From Deltaproteobacteria bacterium (GTDB taxonomy: Bacteria; UBA10199; JACPAL01; GCA-016699445), in assembly GCA_016699445.1 (NCBI GenBank), contig CP064976.1:682001-746000 (forward strand): a stretch of DNA of 64,000 nt, written 5' to 3'. A program made the translations under genes and the position numbers. Below the pieces are notes generated by a model. The model worked only from the letters and a program-made list of their open reading frames with translations, was not told the DNA's origin and made no database searches. The number at the start of each line of letters is the position of its first letter. Position 1 is the first letter of the stretch. Positions 16,994-26,797 of the stretch are shown in pieces.

Positions 16994-19900
16994 TTATTCC
17001 CAAACAACTTTGTCTAACTTCCTCACCAGAACATGTGTGTCTCGATTACAACCGGTCGGACCCCAATAATTAAAATGGTAAGTAAATTGGGCATAACCAC
17101 CCACCATAAGATTGGGTTTCAAACGGACACGCGTAAGACTGTTATGACCACCGGCACGTTTATTTTCTCTTAAAGTGGATTTTGGCGGACCGATGGTACG
17201 CTCTGGAGAATGATAAATAATACACACACCCTTTGGGATACGCGCACTCACGCACGCTCGTGTACAGACCACACCATGATCATTGTGCACTTCCACCCAA
17301 TCATTATCTTTAATGTCCAAGTCCTTGGCATCAGCTTCACTCATCCAGAAAGGCTCACCACCACGCGAGAGAGTCAGCATGCGCAGCGTATCGCCATATG
17401 TAGAATGGATATGCCATTTTCCGTGAGGCGTGAGGTAGTTGAGACGTTTTTCCTTAACTTTTCCATCCAAGGAAGTTTTTCTCAGATCTCCATACATCTC
17501 TGGAGTGGGTGAAGGTTTGTAAACAGGCAGATGTTCACCAAAGGCAATGTAAGCGTCATGATCCAGATAAAAACTCTGACGACCGGTGAGAGTTCTCCAC
17601 GGCACATTCTTCTCAACATTATACGTATAAGCTGAATAAGCGCGTCCATCGGTCATCAAACCTGACCAGATAGGACTATTCAAAAGACGATTGGGCTGTG
17701 CTTGAAGATCTGCATACGACATTCGAACATCACGAGAACCTTCAGCCAAATCTGTCAGAGGCAAGCCAACTTTTTTCTCAACATTTTTATAAGCACGGTA
17801 GGCCAGTTCACCATTGGTCTCAGGAGCCAGAAGCAAAATTGCATTTACCGCTTCGACATCTTCCACCAAAGACGGATATTTCTTTCCACCCCACTCGACA
17901 GTTGGGTTATTTTTAACCAACTCATCATAAAAATCTTCCACTTCGTATTTGACTCCATGAGCCCCCAAACCTGCTCGCGCCAGAGGTCCCAGAGAAACAT
18001 ATTTGTTATAAATTTGAGTATAATCACGTTCGACAACGGCAAATTTATACATCGTCTTTCCGGGGACAGCTTCGCATTCCCCGCGACTCCAATCCTTCAC
18101 TTCTTTTTGAGCCAACTCATCGGGAGAATCATGCATGAGCGGCAACGTGATAATATCTTTGATCGGATTTGGGATATGCTTTTGGGCTAATTCACTAGTA
18201 GATTTTGCAATCGACTTAAAAATATCCCAGTCACTTTTGGATTCCCACAGTGGATTGATAGCCTTTGAGAGAGGGTGAATATACGAATGCATGTCCGTGG
18301 AATTAATATCAGCTTTCTCATACCAGGACGCTGCAGGAAGAATAATATCTGAATACAAAGCTGTCGTATCCATGCGGAAATTGAGATCCACAATCAGATC
18401 CATTTTTCCACGTGGAGCATCTTTTAACCACTCTACATTTTTTACACGATCTTCACCCAACTCATCAGCAATGGTGTTGGTATGAGTACCCAAATAATGT
18501 TTGAGAAAATACTCATGACCTTTGGCGCTCGACATCAAAGCATTGCCGCGCCAGATATACCAAACACGAGGCCAGCTTTCTTCACGATCAGGAGCTTCAA
18601 TCACGTGTTCAATTTTTTTAGACGTCACTTGCCCCAATACATGCTGAGCAATTTCCTGATCATTTTTTGCACCTGCTTTAACCGCTTCATCACACAGGAC
18701 ATGATTACTCTTGGTATATTGAGGATAGAAAGGCAGCCACCCACTCTTCACGGCTCGCACATTAAAATCTGCCGTATGACCCTTGGCTAAATTATTATCA
18801 GGAGTCTTATGATATTCAGTAAAATCCCCTTCATAGCGCCATTGATCCGAATGCATGTAATGCCACGAAGGTGCATTTTGAAGTCGTGAAGGCGCATGCC
18901 AATCTTTAGCAAAAGCAATCGAACTCCACGACGCTTGAGGGGCTAATTTTTCCTGACCGACATAGTGATTAAGACCACCACCATTGACACCCACACAACC
19001 ACAAAACATCAAAGCATTGATCGCAGCACGGTAAATCAAATTGTTATGATACCAATGATCAATACCGGCACCGATAATCACACTACATTTTCCACCTGTC
19101 TTTTCAGCGGTCTCAGCCCAGCTTCGCGCAAAACCGATCGCAGTCTTACTTCCAATCCCTGTAAATTTTTCCTGCCAAGCAGGTGTGTAGCCACCATTTT
19201 CATCTTCATAATTTTTGGCGTAATCACCTTGCAGACCACGAGACACTCCATACTGACCCATCAACAAATCATAAACTGTGGTCACCGGAATTTTTCCTTC
19301 AGATGTTTCTACATAACGAACAGGAACATGACGGACACCTTCTGTATCATTTCCAAATTCACGAAACTGCACACCCAAAGTTGCATCGGATTTTCCCAAT
19401 AAAGTCAGTTGAGGATCAAATTCACGACCATCCACACTGTCCTGACATTCCAGATTCCATTCACCCGGTTTTTCTTGCCAACGATGACCCATCGCACCTT
19501 TAGGACAGGCCAACTCACCTGTTCTTTCATCGACCACCAAAAACTTCCAATCACCCTTTTCCACATCACGATACTTCGCAACGCGATTGGCTCGGAAAAA
19601 TTTTCCAGGAACGTAACGATCGCCTTCCTTCACCAACTCGACCAAAAAAGGACAGTCGGTATATTTTTTCGTATAATTAATAAAATATGGAATCTTCTTC
19701 TCATGATGAAATTCTTTCAAAATCACATGACCCACCGACATCCAAAAAGCACCATCTTGGCCGGCATGAATCGGAATCCATTGATCTGAAAATTTAGCTA
19801 CTTGATTGAAATCGGGAGCAAAGACGACAACCTTCGACCCATTATGTCGAGCTTCAGCAGCGAAATGACAATCAGGCGTACGGGTCATATTGAGATTAGC

Positions 19901-20044
19901 ACCCATGACCGCCATGAATTTTGAATTATACCAGTCAGCACTTTCTGCGACATCTGTCTGCTCACCCCAAATCTCGGGAGAGGCTGGAGGCAGATCACAA
20001 TACCAGTCATAGAAACTTAAACACACACCACCCATGAGCTGCAA
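16994..20044 (-). CDS. narG: C-terminal part of NarG, out of frame with the N-terminal part
   Basis: About 1010 residues of nitrate reductase alpha, from [19 protein letters not shown], NarG's core motif, through to the C-terminal dinucleotide-binding domain ([19 protein letters not shown]). [25 protein letters not shown] is highly conserved. With the N-terminal piece the protein would be about 1210 residues, the normal NarG size. The break is at 20043-20046: four T on the coding strand where five restore the frame ([12 protein letters not shown]). Confidence 0.9.
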   Translation of the reverse strand: MQLMGGVCLSFYDWYCDLPPASPEIWGEQTDVAESADWYNSKFMAVMGANLNMTRTPDCHFAAEARHNGSKVVVFAPDFNQVAKFSDQWIPIHAGQDGAFWMSVGHVILKEFHHEKKIPYFINYTKKYTDCPFLVELVKEGDRYVPGKFFRANRVAKYRDVEKGDWKFLVVDERTGELACPKGAMGHRWQEKPGEWNLECQDSVDGREFDPQLTLLGKSDATLGVQFREFGNDTEGVRHVPVRYVETSEGKIPVTTVYDLLMGQYGVSRGLQGDYAKNYEDENGGYTPAWQEKFTGIGSKTAIGFARSWAETAEKTGGKCSVIIGAGIDHWYHNNLIYRAAINALMFCGCVGVNGGGLNHYVGQEKLAPQASWSSIAFAKDWHAPSRLQNAPSWHYMHSDQWRYEGDFTEYHKTPDNNLAKGHTADFNVRAVKSGWLPFYPQYTKSNHVLCDEAVKAGAKNDQEIAQHVLGQVTSKKIEHVIEAPDREESWPRVWYIWRGNALMSSAKGHEYFLKHYLGTHTNTIADELGEDRVKNVEWLKDAPRGKMDLIVDLNFRMDTTALYSDIILPAASWYEKADINSTDMHSYIHPLSKAINPLWESKSDWDIFKSIAKSTSELAQKHIPNPIKDIITLPLMHDSPDELAQKEVKDWSRGECEAVPGKTMYKFAVVERDYTQIYNKYVSLGPLARAGLGAHGVKYEVEDFYDELVKNNPTVEWGGKKYPSLVEDVEAVNAILLLAPETNGELAYRAYKNVEKKVGLPLTDLAEGSRDVRMSYADLQAQPNRLLNSPIWSGLMTDGRAYSAYTYNVEKNVPWRTLTGRQSFYLDHDAYIAFGEHLPVYKPSPTPEMYGDLRKTSLDGKVKEKRLNYLTPHGKWHIHSTYGDTLRMLTLSRGGEPFWMSEADAKDLDIKDNDWVEVHNDHGVVCTRACVSARIPKGVCIIYHSPERTIGPPKSTLRENKRAGGHNSLTRVRLKPNLMVGGYAQFTYHFNYWGPTGCNRDTHVLVRKLDKVVWE

Positions 20045-20625
20045 AAGCGAGCACCTGCGGCATAGCTCACCATCGACATCGCAGGGATTGGAGAGAAACC
20101 TGTTATACGATCAGAACCATACCGCTTCACGGTACTCAAATTGGCAGCAGCCATCAGCTCTTGAGCTTCATCCCAATGCACACGACGCAAGCCACCCTTG
20201 CCGCGTGCATTTTGATAACGCTTTCGCTTTTCAGGATCGTTTTGAATCGCCTCCCAAGCTGCTACCGGGTCTTCATGCTTGGCCTTCATTTCACGCCACA
20301 AATCCAGCAAGGCTCCACGCATATAAGGATATTTTACGCGAATCGGACTATAGAGATACCACGAAAAGGAAATACCACGCTGACATCCACGAGGCTCATA
20401 ACCGGGCAAACCTTTTTCCAAGAGAGGATAATCCAAGGCCTGCATTTCCCAAGTCACAATTCCATCTTTGACATGAATATTCCAAGAACACCCACCCGTA
20501 CAGTTGACCCCGTGCGAACTTCGAATCACACGATCATACTGCCAACGATTGCGGTAAAATTCTTCCCAGTCACGCGTCTCGGGGGACACAATATCATCAA
20601 TCCAATTACGTTTACTCTCTGTCAT
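20017..20625 (-). CDS. narG: N-terminal part of NarG (membrane-bound nitrate reductase alpha, Mo-bisMGD subunit)
   Basis: A 202-codon frame: [18 protein letters not shown] holds the FS0 cluster ligands (His plus Cys), [17 protein letters not shown] and [19 protein letters not shown] follow. There is no Tat export signal, so this is the cytoplasm-facing NarG that reduces nitrate to nitrite with quinol electrons. The ATG at 20625 has a TTGGAGA site and lies 13 bases after the end of the upstream cytochrome's extended frame. The final nine residues are off-frame. Confidence 0.9.
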   Translation of the reverse strand: MTESKRNWIDDIVSPETRDWEEFYRNRWQYDRVIRSSHGVNCTGGCSWNIHVKDGIVTWEMQALDYPLLEKGLPGYEPRGCQRGISFSWYLYSPIRVKYPYMRGALLDLWREMKAKHEDPVAAWEAIQNDPEKRKRYQNARGKGGLRRVHWDEAQELMAAANLSTVKRYGSDRITGFSPIPAMSMVSYAAGARFCSSWVVCV

Positions 20626-20637
20626 AGAATCTCCAAA

Positions 20638-21429
20638 TTATCGGGCCCATGGTTTTGAAATTTTATTACGACGACGACGCCAAATCAGATCGGTAACACC
20701 CTACATCACCACCACACCGACGCCACCCAGGAAGATAAACTTTTTCTCAAAATCAATATTCTGAGAACCCTGCTGATCGGCTTTATAAAGAAAACTTTTG
20801 ACGGCAAAAACCTCGTCATCGGTCAGTTCTTTTCCAGAATAAATTTCCTTCATCACACGAAAAGCTGGCTTCTTGATGGCTCTGCCCAAACCTTTATCTT
20901 CATATTTAGAATAAGCCTGAGTGAGATTAGGCCCCAAAACGCCACCACCTAAAGGACCGTATTCAGAAACACTGTGACACGATACACAGGGAGCACCGCC
21001 ATTTTTGAAAGAGATACGACCAAGAAAAAAATCCTCTCCTTTTGTCACATCTTCAGGAGTGGATGTTGTCGCTGAACGAGAATCTCCAGCTGTTTGAGAG
21101 ATGCCACCATTCTTAATCAAATCCAGAATGGCATCGATTTCTTCCACAGCCAGATCTTGATCCGGCATCTTTTTATTTTTGAATTTTGCAAATAATTCGT
21201 TGGCGACAGGATCACCCGATTGGATGACAGATTGAGATGATTGAATAAATTGATGCAGCCATTCCCGAGTACGTCTCTCGGTGACACCTTTAAGATCGGG
21301 ACCAACATCATCACCGCGACCCACAGTGTGACAACTTCCACAACTTTTTTCAAAATAGGCAGGAGCCTCAAAAGCAAAAGCTTGATGAGTGACTCCTAAA
21401 ATCAGGCTTAAAATAATAAGTCTCTTCAT
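20638..21429 (-). CDS. dihaem cytochrome c leading the nar operon, with an in-frame TAG before a conserved-looking C-terminal anchor
   Basis: A signal peptide (MKRLIILSLILGVTHQAFA) precedes two class I haem sites, CGSCH near residue 30 and CVSCH near 150, each in a cytochrome c fold; a hydrophobic segment KKFIFLGGVGVVVM follows. The frame stops at TAG (20701-20703) in the middle of that helix, yet continues open for another 20 codons (GVTDLIWRRRRNKISKPWAR) to a TAA at 20638. That is the second half of the helix plus a positively charged cytoplasmic anchor. So the mature protein was membrane-anchored by its C-terminus. It probably mediates between complex III and other acceptors. First gene of the nar-act array. 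Confidence 0.8.
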
Positions 21430-21466
21430 GATGAAGAGGAGTACAAACTCTATTAATTTTTCTTAA

Positions 21467-21500
21467 TGATGATGGTCAGGGGCGTGCGTGATATTTGTCA
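21467..21500. promoter_or_regulatory. two tandem FNR/DNR-like boxes upstream of the nar-act operon
   Basis: TGATGATGGTCA (21467-21478) and TGATATTTGTCA (21489-21500), both TGAT-N4-GTCA, centred 43 and 65 bases before the start codon of the first gene (21429). The spacing between centres is 22 bases, two helical turns. The distal box is identical to those before the hemerythrin genes and the porin. It overlaps the stop of the regulator gene just upstream. Confidence 0.7.
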
Positions 21501-21743
21501 CGAATGAAGACAGGCTATTTTTTCAAGACGATCATTATCCAAAATATGGATGCAATGACCTTCCAAGCGAATCATATTTTTCTTACGAAAATCTGATAAA
21601 CATCTCACCACGGTTTCTGTGGCTGTTCCAACAATATTAGCCAATTCTTCTCGAGATAAATGCACATGCAAAATATTGTCATCAGAACCTTCGGCATACT
21701 TATCACGTAAAATGAGCAACATCTCCGCAACTCTTTGTTTCAC
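21498..21743 (-). CDS. C-terminal HTH part of a CRP/FNR regulator, out of frame with its sensor domain
   Basis: An 81-codon frame holding the winged helix-turn-helix of the regulator encoded at 21740-22198. LSREELANIVGTATETVVRCLSDFRKKNMI is the HTH; ETVVR gives the Glu and Arg that contact TGA half-sites in CRP/FNR proteins. KQRVAEMLLILRDKY is the hinge. The junction is a run of six A (coding strand, 21746-21751) where seven would join the frames. It sits directly upstream of the nar operon boxes, a natural place for its own target. Confidence 0.82.
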   Translation of the reverse strand: MKQRVAEMLLILRDKYAEGSDDNILHVHLSREELANIVGTATETVVRCLSDFRKKNMIRLEGHCIHILDNDRLEKIACLHS

Positions 21744-22198
21744 TGTTTTTTGAGCGAGATTGCGAATAACTTTTCAGCATTATCCAGCTCCTGAGTGAGT
21801 TTTTGAATAATAGTATAAGCGAAGACTCCATTTTTTTTCAGAATATCCAAAACATTTTCCAAATGGAGATAAAACACGAGAGACTCTTCCATGGTCATGG
21901 CTGAGACGACATATTGAGGAATACCACTAACAGCTCGATAGGTGAGAAGATCACCACTATTGGCCATACGAACAATCTGAGAACGACCAAAAACACCTTT
22001 TTTAACAACTTTCACTTTTCCACTAACCAAAAGATACAAACCTAAAGCAGGCTCTCCTTCACGAACTACAGCTTGGCCAGCCTGATAACGATGTGAATGA
22101 CTTTTTTCACACAGATGCTGAAACTCAGCATCGCTCAACATCGCAAAAAGGGGGTTACTCCTCAGAAGATTGTGATCATAAGATACTTTTTTAATCAT
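21740..22198 (-). CDS. CRP/FNR-family regulator, sensor domain part (DNR-like)
   Basis: A 152-codon frame with a cNMP-binding-fold beta roll (VVREGEPALGLYLLVSGKVKVVK, GDLLTYRAVSG) and the dimerisation helix (YTIIQKLTQELDNAEKLFAISL). It has a single cysteine and no N-terminal Cys cluster, so it is not an Fe-S FNR; a haem- or NO-sensing DNR-type or nucleotide-free member is likely. AGGAGG ten bases before the ATG. The frame ends at SLKKQ just before the HTH. Its position next to nar argues for control of nitrate respiration. Confidence 0.8.
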   Translation of the reverse strand: MIKKVSYDHNLLRSNPLFAMLSDAEFQHLCEKSHSHRYQAGQAVVREGEPALGLYLLVSGKVKVVKKGVFGRSQIVRMANSGDLLTYRAVSGIPQYVVSAMTMEESLVFYLHLENVLDILKKNGVFAYTIIQKLTQELDNAEKLFAISLKKQ

Positions 22199-22249
22199 AA
22201 AACAAATTCCTCCTTAAAGCATCCCCCTTTAACGATATATAAAAGGGAG

Positions 22250-23631
22250 TTAGAAAGACGCAACCCCTTGCAAATATCCAAAGTGAGCCGTTCCATTCAC
22301 TCCCGTATCCGAGAAGAATTTTCCACCTTTAAACAAAGAATATCCGGCTAATGTCGAAAAGTTTTTATTGAATGGATACTTCACCAAAAGATCGGCTTCA
22401 TGACCAGCCAGATGAGAAGCACCCGCTACACCAGAACGCAATGAAGCACCACTGGCTTGATACAGACCATCACTTGTTTGAGGCAATAAAAACATATGAT
22501 AGGAAAGCTCCACAGTCGCTTTACCAGGCTTAATCATCACAGAAGGATTGATATCATGAATATTTCTCAAGCCGACAAAATCGATATATCCATATTTGTT
22601 ATGATTGGTAGGAAAGAGATTATGAAAGCGTTCAACCTTTGAGGTGCTCGATTTATCACCCGAAGCAAAATTATACTCCAAACCTAAACGAGGCTTAAGG
22701 GATTGATCAAAGGTATAACCTGCAGCCGCATGGCCCATAAAAGCCAAGATTGTATTGCCACCTGTTTTGCCTGTTTGAATCGCACCTTCAGCATTATAGT
22801 CTAACTGATTGGATTCCAACAACGTTCCTACCAAACGAGTACCAAAGGTAGCTAAGCGAAGGTCTGTTCCCGTTCCGGGAGTATCATTTAAACCCAGCGC
22901 ATAAACATCATAGGCAAAAGCTTGTGATACTTTATGACTACCATAGATACCGCCAAAAACTTCTTTCGCACCACTAGCAACAGATCCAGGCTTCTGATTA
23001 TAGGATGAAAATACATCAATCCAGAATTTCTCTTTTTCATAGCGCAATTTCGCAGCATCAAAGTTACGACCTTTATTATCCCAATCTAAAGCACCAATCA
23101 GTCTTTCATCACCATAGGACAACTCTTGGCGACCCACTCTGAGAGAGAATGCAGAACCTCCAATTTGAGTGAGATCCATATAACCTTGATGAAGATCAAT
23201 AACATCTGTTGATGCTGATACTGTGCTATTATTTGCAATCGTACTTCCCTCTTGTCCAAATAGTCTTGAAAACTGAGGCTGAATAAAAACACGGACATGA
23301 TCGACGGGTTTTGCATCCACATTAATACGCGCTCGAAGCAAGATATTGGCATCATTATTTGGTGAGCTAGGTTTAAATGCTTCTTGGTGAAAAATATTCT
23401 CACTACGCAACCGAAGCTGTCCACCTATGACTAATTTCTGAGGCTCTTCCTTCTTCTCCACAGCCTTTTCTACCACATCCACTTTCTTTTCGACCTTCTC
23501 AGCCTTTACCACTTTAACTACAGCCTTTTTGACTTCCTTAGGCTCTGTTACTTTTTCAGCCGCCATCGCTCCAGACAACACACTGCCTGAAAGCGCTGTA
23601 GCGACCATGATTGTTATGAGTTTTTTTGCAT
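22250..23631 (-). CDS. outer-membrane porin, alginate-export-like beta-barrel (frame broken in the signal peptide)
   Basis: About 460 residues. The continuous frame starts with MVATALSGSVLSGAMAAE, but an ATG at 23631 with a GGAAGGGG ribosome site would give MQKKLITIMVATALSGSV, a complete signal peptide, if the run at 23621-23627 had eight A instead of seven. The mature part begins with a Lys/Glu-rich stretch, then QKLVIGGQLRLRSENIF and alternating barrel strands (RLGRQELSYGDERLIG) ending in VASF with a terminal Phe. The family suggests a porin for small solutes; next to nar, nitrate/nitrite passage is a guess. A TGATATTTGTCA box lies upstream. Confidence 0.75.
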
Positions 23632-23703
23632 AGACCCCTTCCTTTTGAAGGGGAGCTAACCAAACAAGTGTTTTTCAGAGATGACCACCGCTAGAGGGCT
23701 TAT

Positions 23704-23715
23704 TGATATTTGTCA
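23704..23715. promoter_or_regulatory. FNR/DNR-like operator TGATATTTGTCA upstream of the porin
   Basis: TTGATATTTGTCAC, identical in its 12-base core to the boxes at 3010-3021 and 21489-21500. It is centred about 78 bases before the porin ATG at 23631, in the divergent gap with the toxin-antitoxin pair. Confidence 0.6.
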
Positions 23716-23786
23716 CGTCACTCCAAGAAGCTTTCTGTAAAGCAAGCTCTTGACTAACTTAGCTATTTATAGCTAAATGTAGCCAT

Positions 23787-24053
23787 ATGACAATATCAGT
23801 TAAAGTGGGTGATCTCAAAAACAACCTCAGTGCTTATTTAAGAAAAGTACGACAAGGAGACATTGTCACAATCTCCGATCGGGATAACCCTATTGGAAAG
23901 ATCATCCCTTATTCCTCCCAAAACCCAGAAGAAATTTTTGACATAATCAAGCCTACTGGAGGCTATGATGGCTTAGCTAAATTAGCTTTTTCCACAAGCA
24001 GCATTACTGTATCCGCTGTTAAGCTTCTTCTCGAAGAGAGGAAGAAACGATGA
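23787..24053 (+). CDS. Phd/YefM-type antitoxin
   Basis: An 88-residue protein whose N-terminus (ISVKVGDLKNNLSAYLRKVRQGDIVTISDRDNPIGKIIP) is the Phd/YefM DNA-binding antitoxin fold; the C-terminal tail would wrap the toxin. It precedes and overlaps the PIN-domain toxin gene by four bases (ATGA). It would autoregulate the pair; the upstream sequence has two near-identical AGCTA-type segments (TTAGCTATTTATAGCTAAAT at about 23759-23778) that form an inverted repeat suitable as its operator. Confidence 0.85.
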   Translation: MTISVKVGDLKNNLSAYLRKVRQGDIVTISDRDNPIGKIIPYSSQNPEEIFDIIKPTGGYDGLAKLAFSTSSITVSAVKLLLEERKKR

Positions 24054-24466
24054 ATTGTTATCTCGACAGCTCTGTCATTTTAAGACGGCTTTTTGGAGAA
24101 CCCAAACCTCTCAAGGAATGGAAGGAAATCAAACAAGGGTTTTCAAGCCGATTGTTAAGACTCGAATGCTTTCGAACCATTGACAGGCTTCATCTTTCTC
24201 ATTCCCTTTCTCACGAAGAAACATCACTCCGACTCGCAGGCCTCCACGAAATACTCAATCACATCGGACTGCTCCCCATCACATCAGGAATCCTGCAAAG
24301 AGCCGAACAGTCCATGCACACCCCCCTATCGACCTTGGACAGTCTTCACCTTGTCACAGCTCTCGCATGGAAAGAGAAACATGGATCTGATTTTATTTTT
24401 GCAACACACGACAAGGAGCTAGCACTTGCCGCCAAAAGTCATGGATTAGAAGTCATTGGGGTTTAA
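24050..24466 (+). CDS. vapC: PIN-domain ribonuclease toxin (VapC family)
   Basis: A 138-residue PIN protein. Acidic active-site residues are visible: Asp6 in CYLDSSVILRRLFGE, Glu in RLECFRTID, Asp in TLDSLHLVTAL and Asp in FIFATHDKELALAA. VapC toxins cleave tRNA or rRNA. Start overlaps the antitoxin stop. A type II toxin-antitoxin module in a respiratory neighbourhood is most simply a mobile or stabilising insertion. Confidence 0.85.
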   Translation: MNCYLDSSVILRRLFGEPKPLKEWKEIKQGFSSRLLRLECFRTIDRLHLSHSLSHEETSLRLAGLHEILNHIGLLPITSGILQRAEQSMHTPLSTLDSLHLVTALAWKEKHGSDFIFATHDKELALAAKSHGLEVIGV

Positions 24467-24478
24467 AAAGGTAAACAT

Positions 24479-26791
24479 ATGAATTTTGAAATTTGGTTTT
24501 CTCAAAACAATCCAACCATTCCCTACACGTCAGCCGAAGCTGTATTGAAGCTTTCAGACGAAGGCGGCACGGTGCCATTCATCGCGCGTTATCGAAAAGA
24601 TCAGACAGGCAATCTGGATGAAGTAGCGATTCAAACAGTCATTGATGCTCGTGAAAAATGGGAAGAGATCATCAAGCGACAAGCTTTTATTGTAGAAGAA
24701 ATAGAAAGACAAAAAAAGCTCACACCCGAACTCAAAGAAAAAATTCTTCAGACATTTCAGATGAATCTTCTGGAAGATATTAATCTCCCCTACAAACAAA
24801 AGAGAAAAACCAAAGCTGGTATCGCCAAAGAAGCAGGTCTCGAACCTTTGGCCGATTGGATTTGGGATTGTGGACATGGAATTCAAAAAGCAGAACACTC
24901 ATTAGAAGAACACGCTCAAGCTTTTCTGAATACCGAAAAAGATATTAACGACATTGCGGCAGCCTTGAATGGCGCTCAGGACATCTTGATCGAACGATTG
25001 GCCGAAATGCAGGAGCTCAGACAATTTGTCCGTGAAACCACGTTTCGAAAAGGAGTTTTGAAAACAGGTAAAGGTGAAAAAGCTCAGCCTCATAGTAAAT
25101 TTGAAAATTATTTTGATTATCACGAACTCATTCAAAATTTACTCCAGCCACAAAGCTCCCATCGCTATCTCGCCATTCGCCGTGGCTGGATGGAAGAAGA
25201 ACTCAGCCTGACCATTGGTGGAAAACCAGACGCACAAAACGGCGATAGTGGTTTCGAAAATGAATTAGTCCAAAAATTTGAACGGGCGGCCTGCACAGTC
25301 CCCACATCTCCTGTCAGCAGTATTTTATTAAAAGCTGCACGGCTCGCTCTCAAAGGTCATGTTTTGTCGAGCATTCAGGCAGAAGTTCATAAATCTCTAA
25401 AAGAAGTCGCTGATGAAGCCGCAATCAAAGTGTTTTCCGAAAATGTCCGTAAACTTTTACTCGCCTCTCCGTTTGGGCCCAAAGGAGTTTTAGGTGTTGA
25501 TCCCGGTATTCGTACAGGATGTAAATTAGCTGTGGTGGATTCTTCAGGAAAATATCTGGCGTCTTCTGTCATGTATTTACAAAGTGATGGCGAAAAATCC
25601 CAATCCAAAAAATTATTACGCGAAGTGGTGAGCAAAGCAAATCTTCGAGCCATCGCTGTCGGCAACGGTACGGCCGGTCGTGAAACTGAAATCTTTATTC
25701 GCGAGGCTTTAAAGGAAGCCGGTCTCAATGTCCCTGTCGTGATGGTAAGCGAAGCTGGAGCCAGTGTGTACAGCGCCAGTGATGTGGCGCGTGAAGAGTT
25801 TCCAGATTTGGATTTGACCGTACGCGGAGCTATTTCCATTGCCCGACGGCTGCAGGACCCTTTGGCAGAACTAGTCAAAACAGATCCCAAAAGCATTGGT
25901 GTGGGACAATACCAACATGATGTTGCACCCAATGCTCTCAAAAAAAGCCTCGATCTTGTTGTGGATTCTTGCGTCAACCAAGTGGGCGTCAATCTCAACA
26001 CGGCCTCGCCTTACCTTTTGGCTCATGTTTCCGGCATTGGCCCAGGCCTTGCCAAAGCTATCGTCGACTATAGAAATCAGCATGGGTTATTCAAATCTCG
26101 ACAAGAGCTTTTAGAGGTATCTCGTTTTAGCAAAAAAGTTTTTGAACAAGCGGCAGGTTTTTTAAAAATTCCTGAAGGCGATCATCCTTTGGATAATACA
26201 GGTGTGCATCCTGAACGCTATCCCCTGCTTGAAACACGGGCTAAAAAATTAGGCAAAAGCATCCAGGATCTCATGGGCTCAGGAGTCGCGATCCTCAAAA
26301 AAGATGAGGATTTTCAAAAAGAAGTCGGCACATTCACGTTTGAAGATATCATCCGCGAGCTCGAAAAACCAGGCCGTGATCCTCGAGAGACTTTCATCCC
26401 TTTTCAGTTTCGGGAAGACATTCATGAAATCGCTGATCTGACATCCGGCATGATGTGTCCGGGTATCGTAACCAATGTCACCAACTTTGGAGCCTTCGTC
26501 GACATCGGTGTTCATCAAGATGGTTTAGTTCATATTTCTCAACTGGCCGATCGCTTTGTCAAAGATCCTCGTGAAGTCGTCAGTCCCGGTGATCGTGTGC
26601 AAGTCAAAGTATTGGAAGTAAATGTGGATAAAAAACAGATTTCACTTTCGATGAAAATGGATAGCAAACCCAGCACAGGCTCAAAAACCAAAGATCTTCA
26701 AAACCCTCAAAAGAGAGTCATGCCTCCCAAGCCAGCATCCACAAGCCCCTTTGCAGCCTTGGCTTCATTACGGAGTCAGTTAAAATCATAA
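24479..26791 (+). CDS. tex: RNA-binding transcription accessory protein Tex
   Basis: A 770-residue protein of normal Tex length. Order: N-terminal helical Tex region, YqgF-like RNase H fold (GVLGVDPGIRTGCKLAVVDSSG near residue 340), helix-hairpin-helix repeats (LLAHVSGIGPGLAKAIVDYRNQHG), and a C-terminal S1 domain (GIVTNVTNFGAFVDIGVHQDGLVHIS). Tex is a widely conserved nucleic-acid-binding protein linked to transcription. It starts 12 bases after the vapC stop. Intact through its length. Confidence 0.93.
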   Translation: MNFEIWFSQNNPTIPYTSAEAVLKLSDEGGTVPFIARYRKDQTGNLDEVAIQTVIDAREKWEEIIKRQAFIVEEIERQKKLTPELKEKILQTFQMNLLEDINLPYKQKRKTKAGIAKEAGLEPLADWIWDCGHGIQKAEHSLEEHAQAFLNTEKDINDIAAALNGAQDILIERLAEMQELRQFVRETTFRKGVLKTGKGEKAQPHSKFENYFDYHELIQNLLQPQSSHRYLAIRRGWMEEELSLTIGGKPDAQNGDSGFENELVQKFERAACTVPTSPVSSILLKAARLALKGHVLSSIQAEVHKSLKEVADEAAIKVFSENVRKLLLASPFGPKGVLGVDPGIRTGCKLAVVDSSGKYLASSVMYLQSDGEKSQSKKLLREVVSKANLRAIAVGNGTAGRETEIFIREALKEAGLNVPVVMVSEAGASVYSASDVAREEFPDLDLTVRGAISIARRLQDPLAELVKTDPKSIGVGQYQHDVAPNALKKSLDLVVDSCVNQVGVNLNTASPYLLAHVSGIGPGLAKAIVDYRNQHGLFKSRQELLEVSRFSKKVFEQAAGFLKIPEGDHPLDNTGVHPERYPLLETRAKKLGKSIQDLMGSGVAILKKDEDFQKEVGTFTFEDIIRELEKPGRDPRETFIPFQFREDIHEIADLTSGMMCPGIVTNVTNFGAFVDIGVHQDGLVHISQLADRFVKDPREVVSPGDRVQVKVLEVNVDKKQISLSMKMDSKPSTGSKTKDLQNPQKRVMPPKPASTSPFAALASLRSQLKS

Positions 26792-26797
26792 AAGAAA

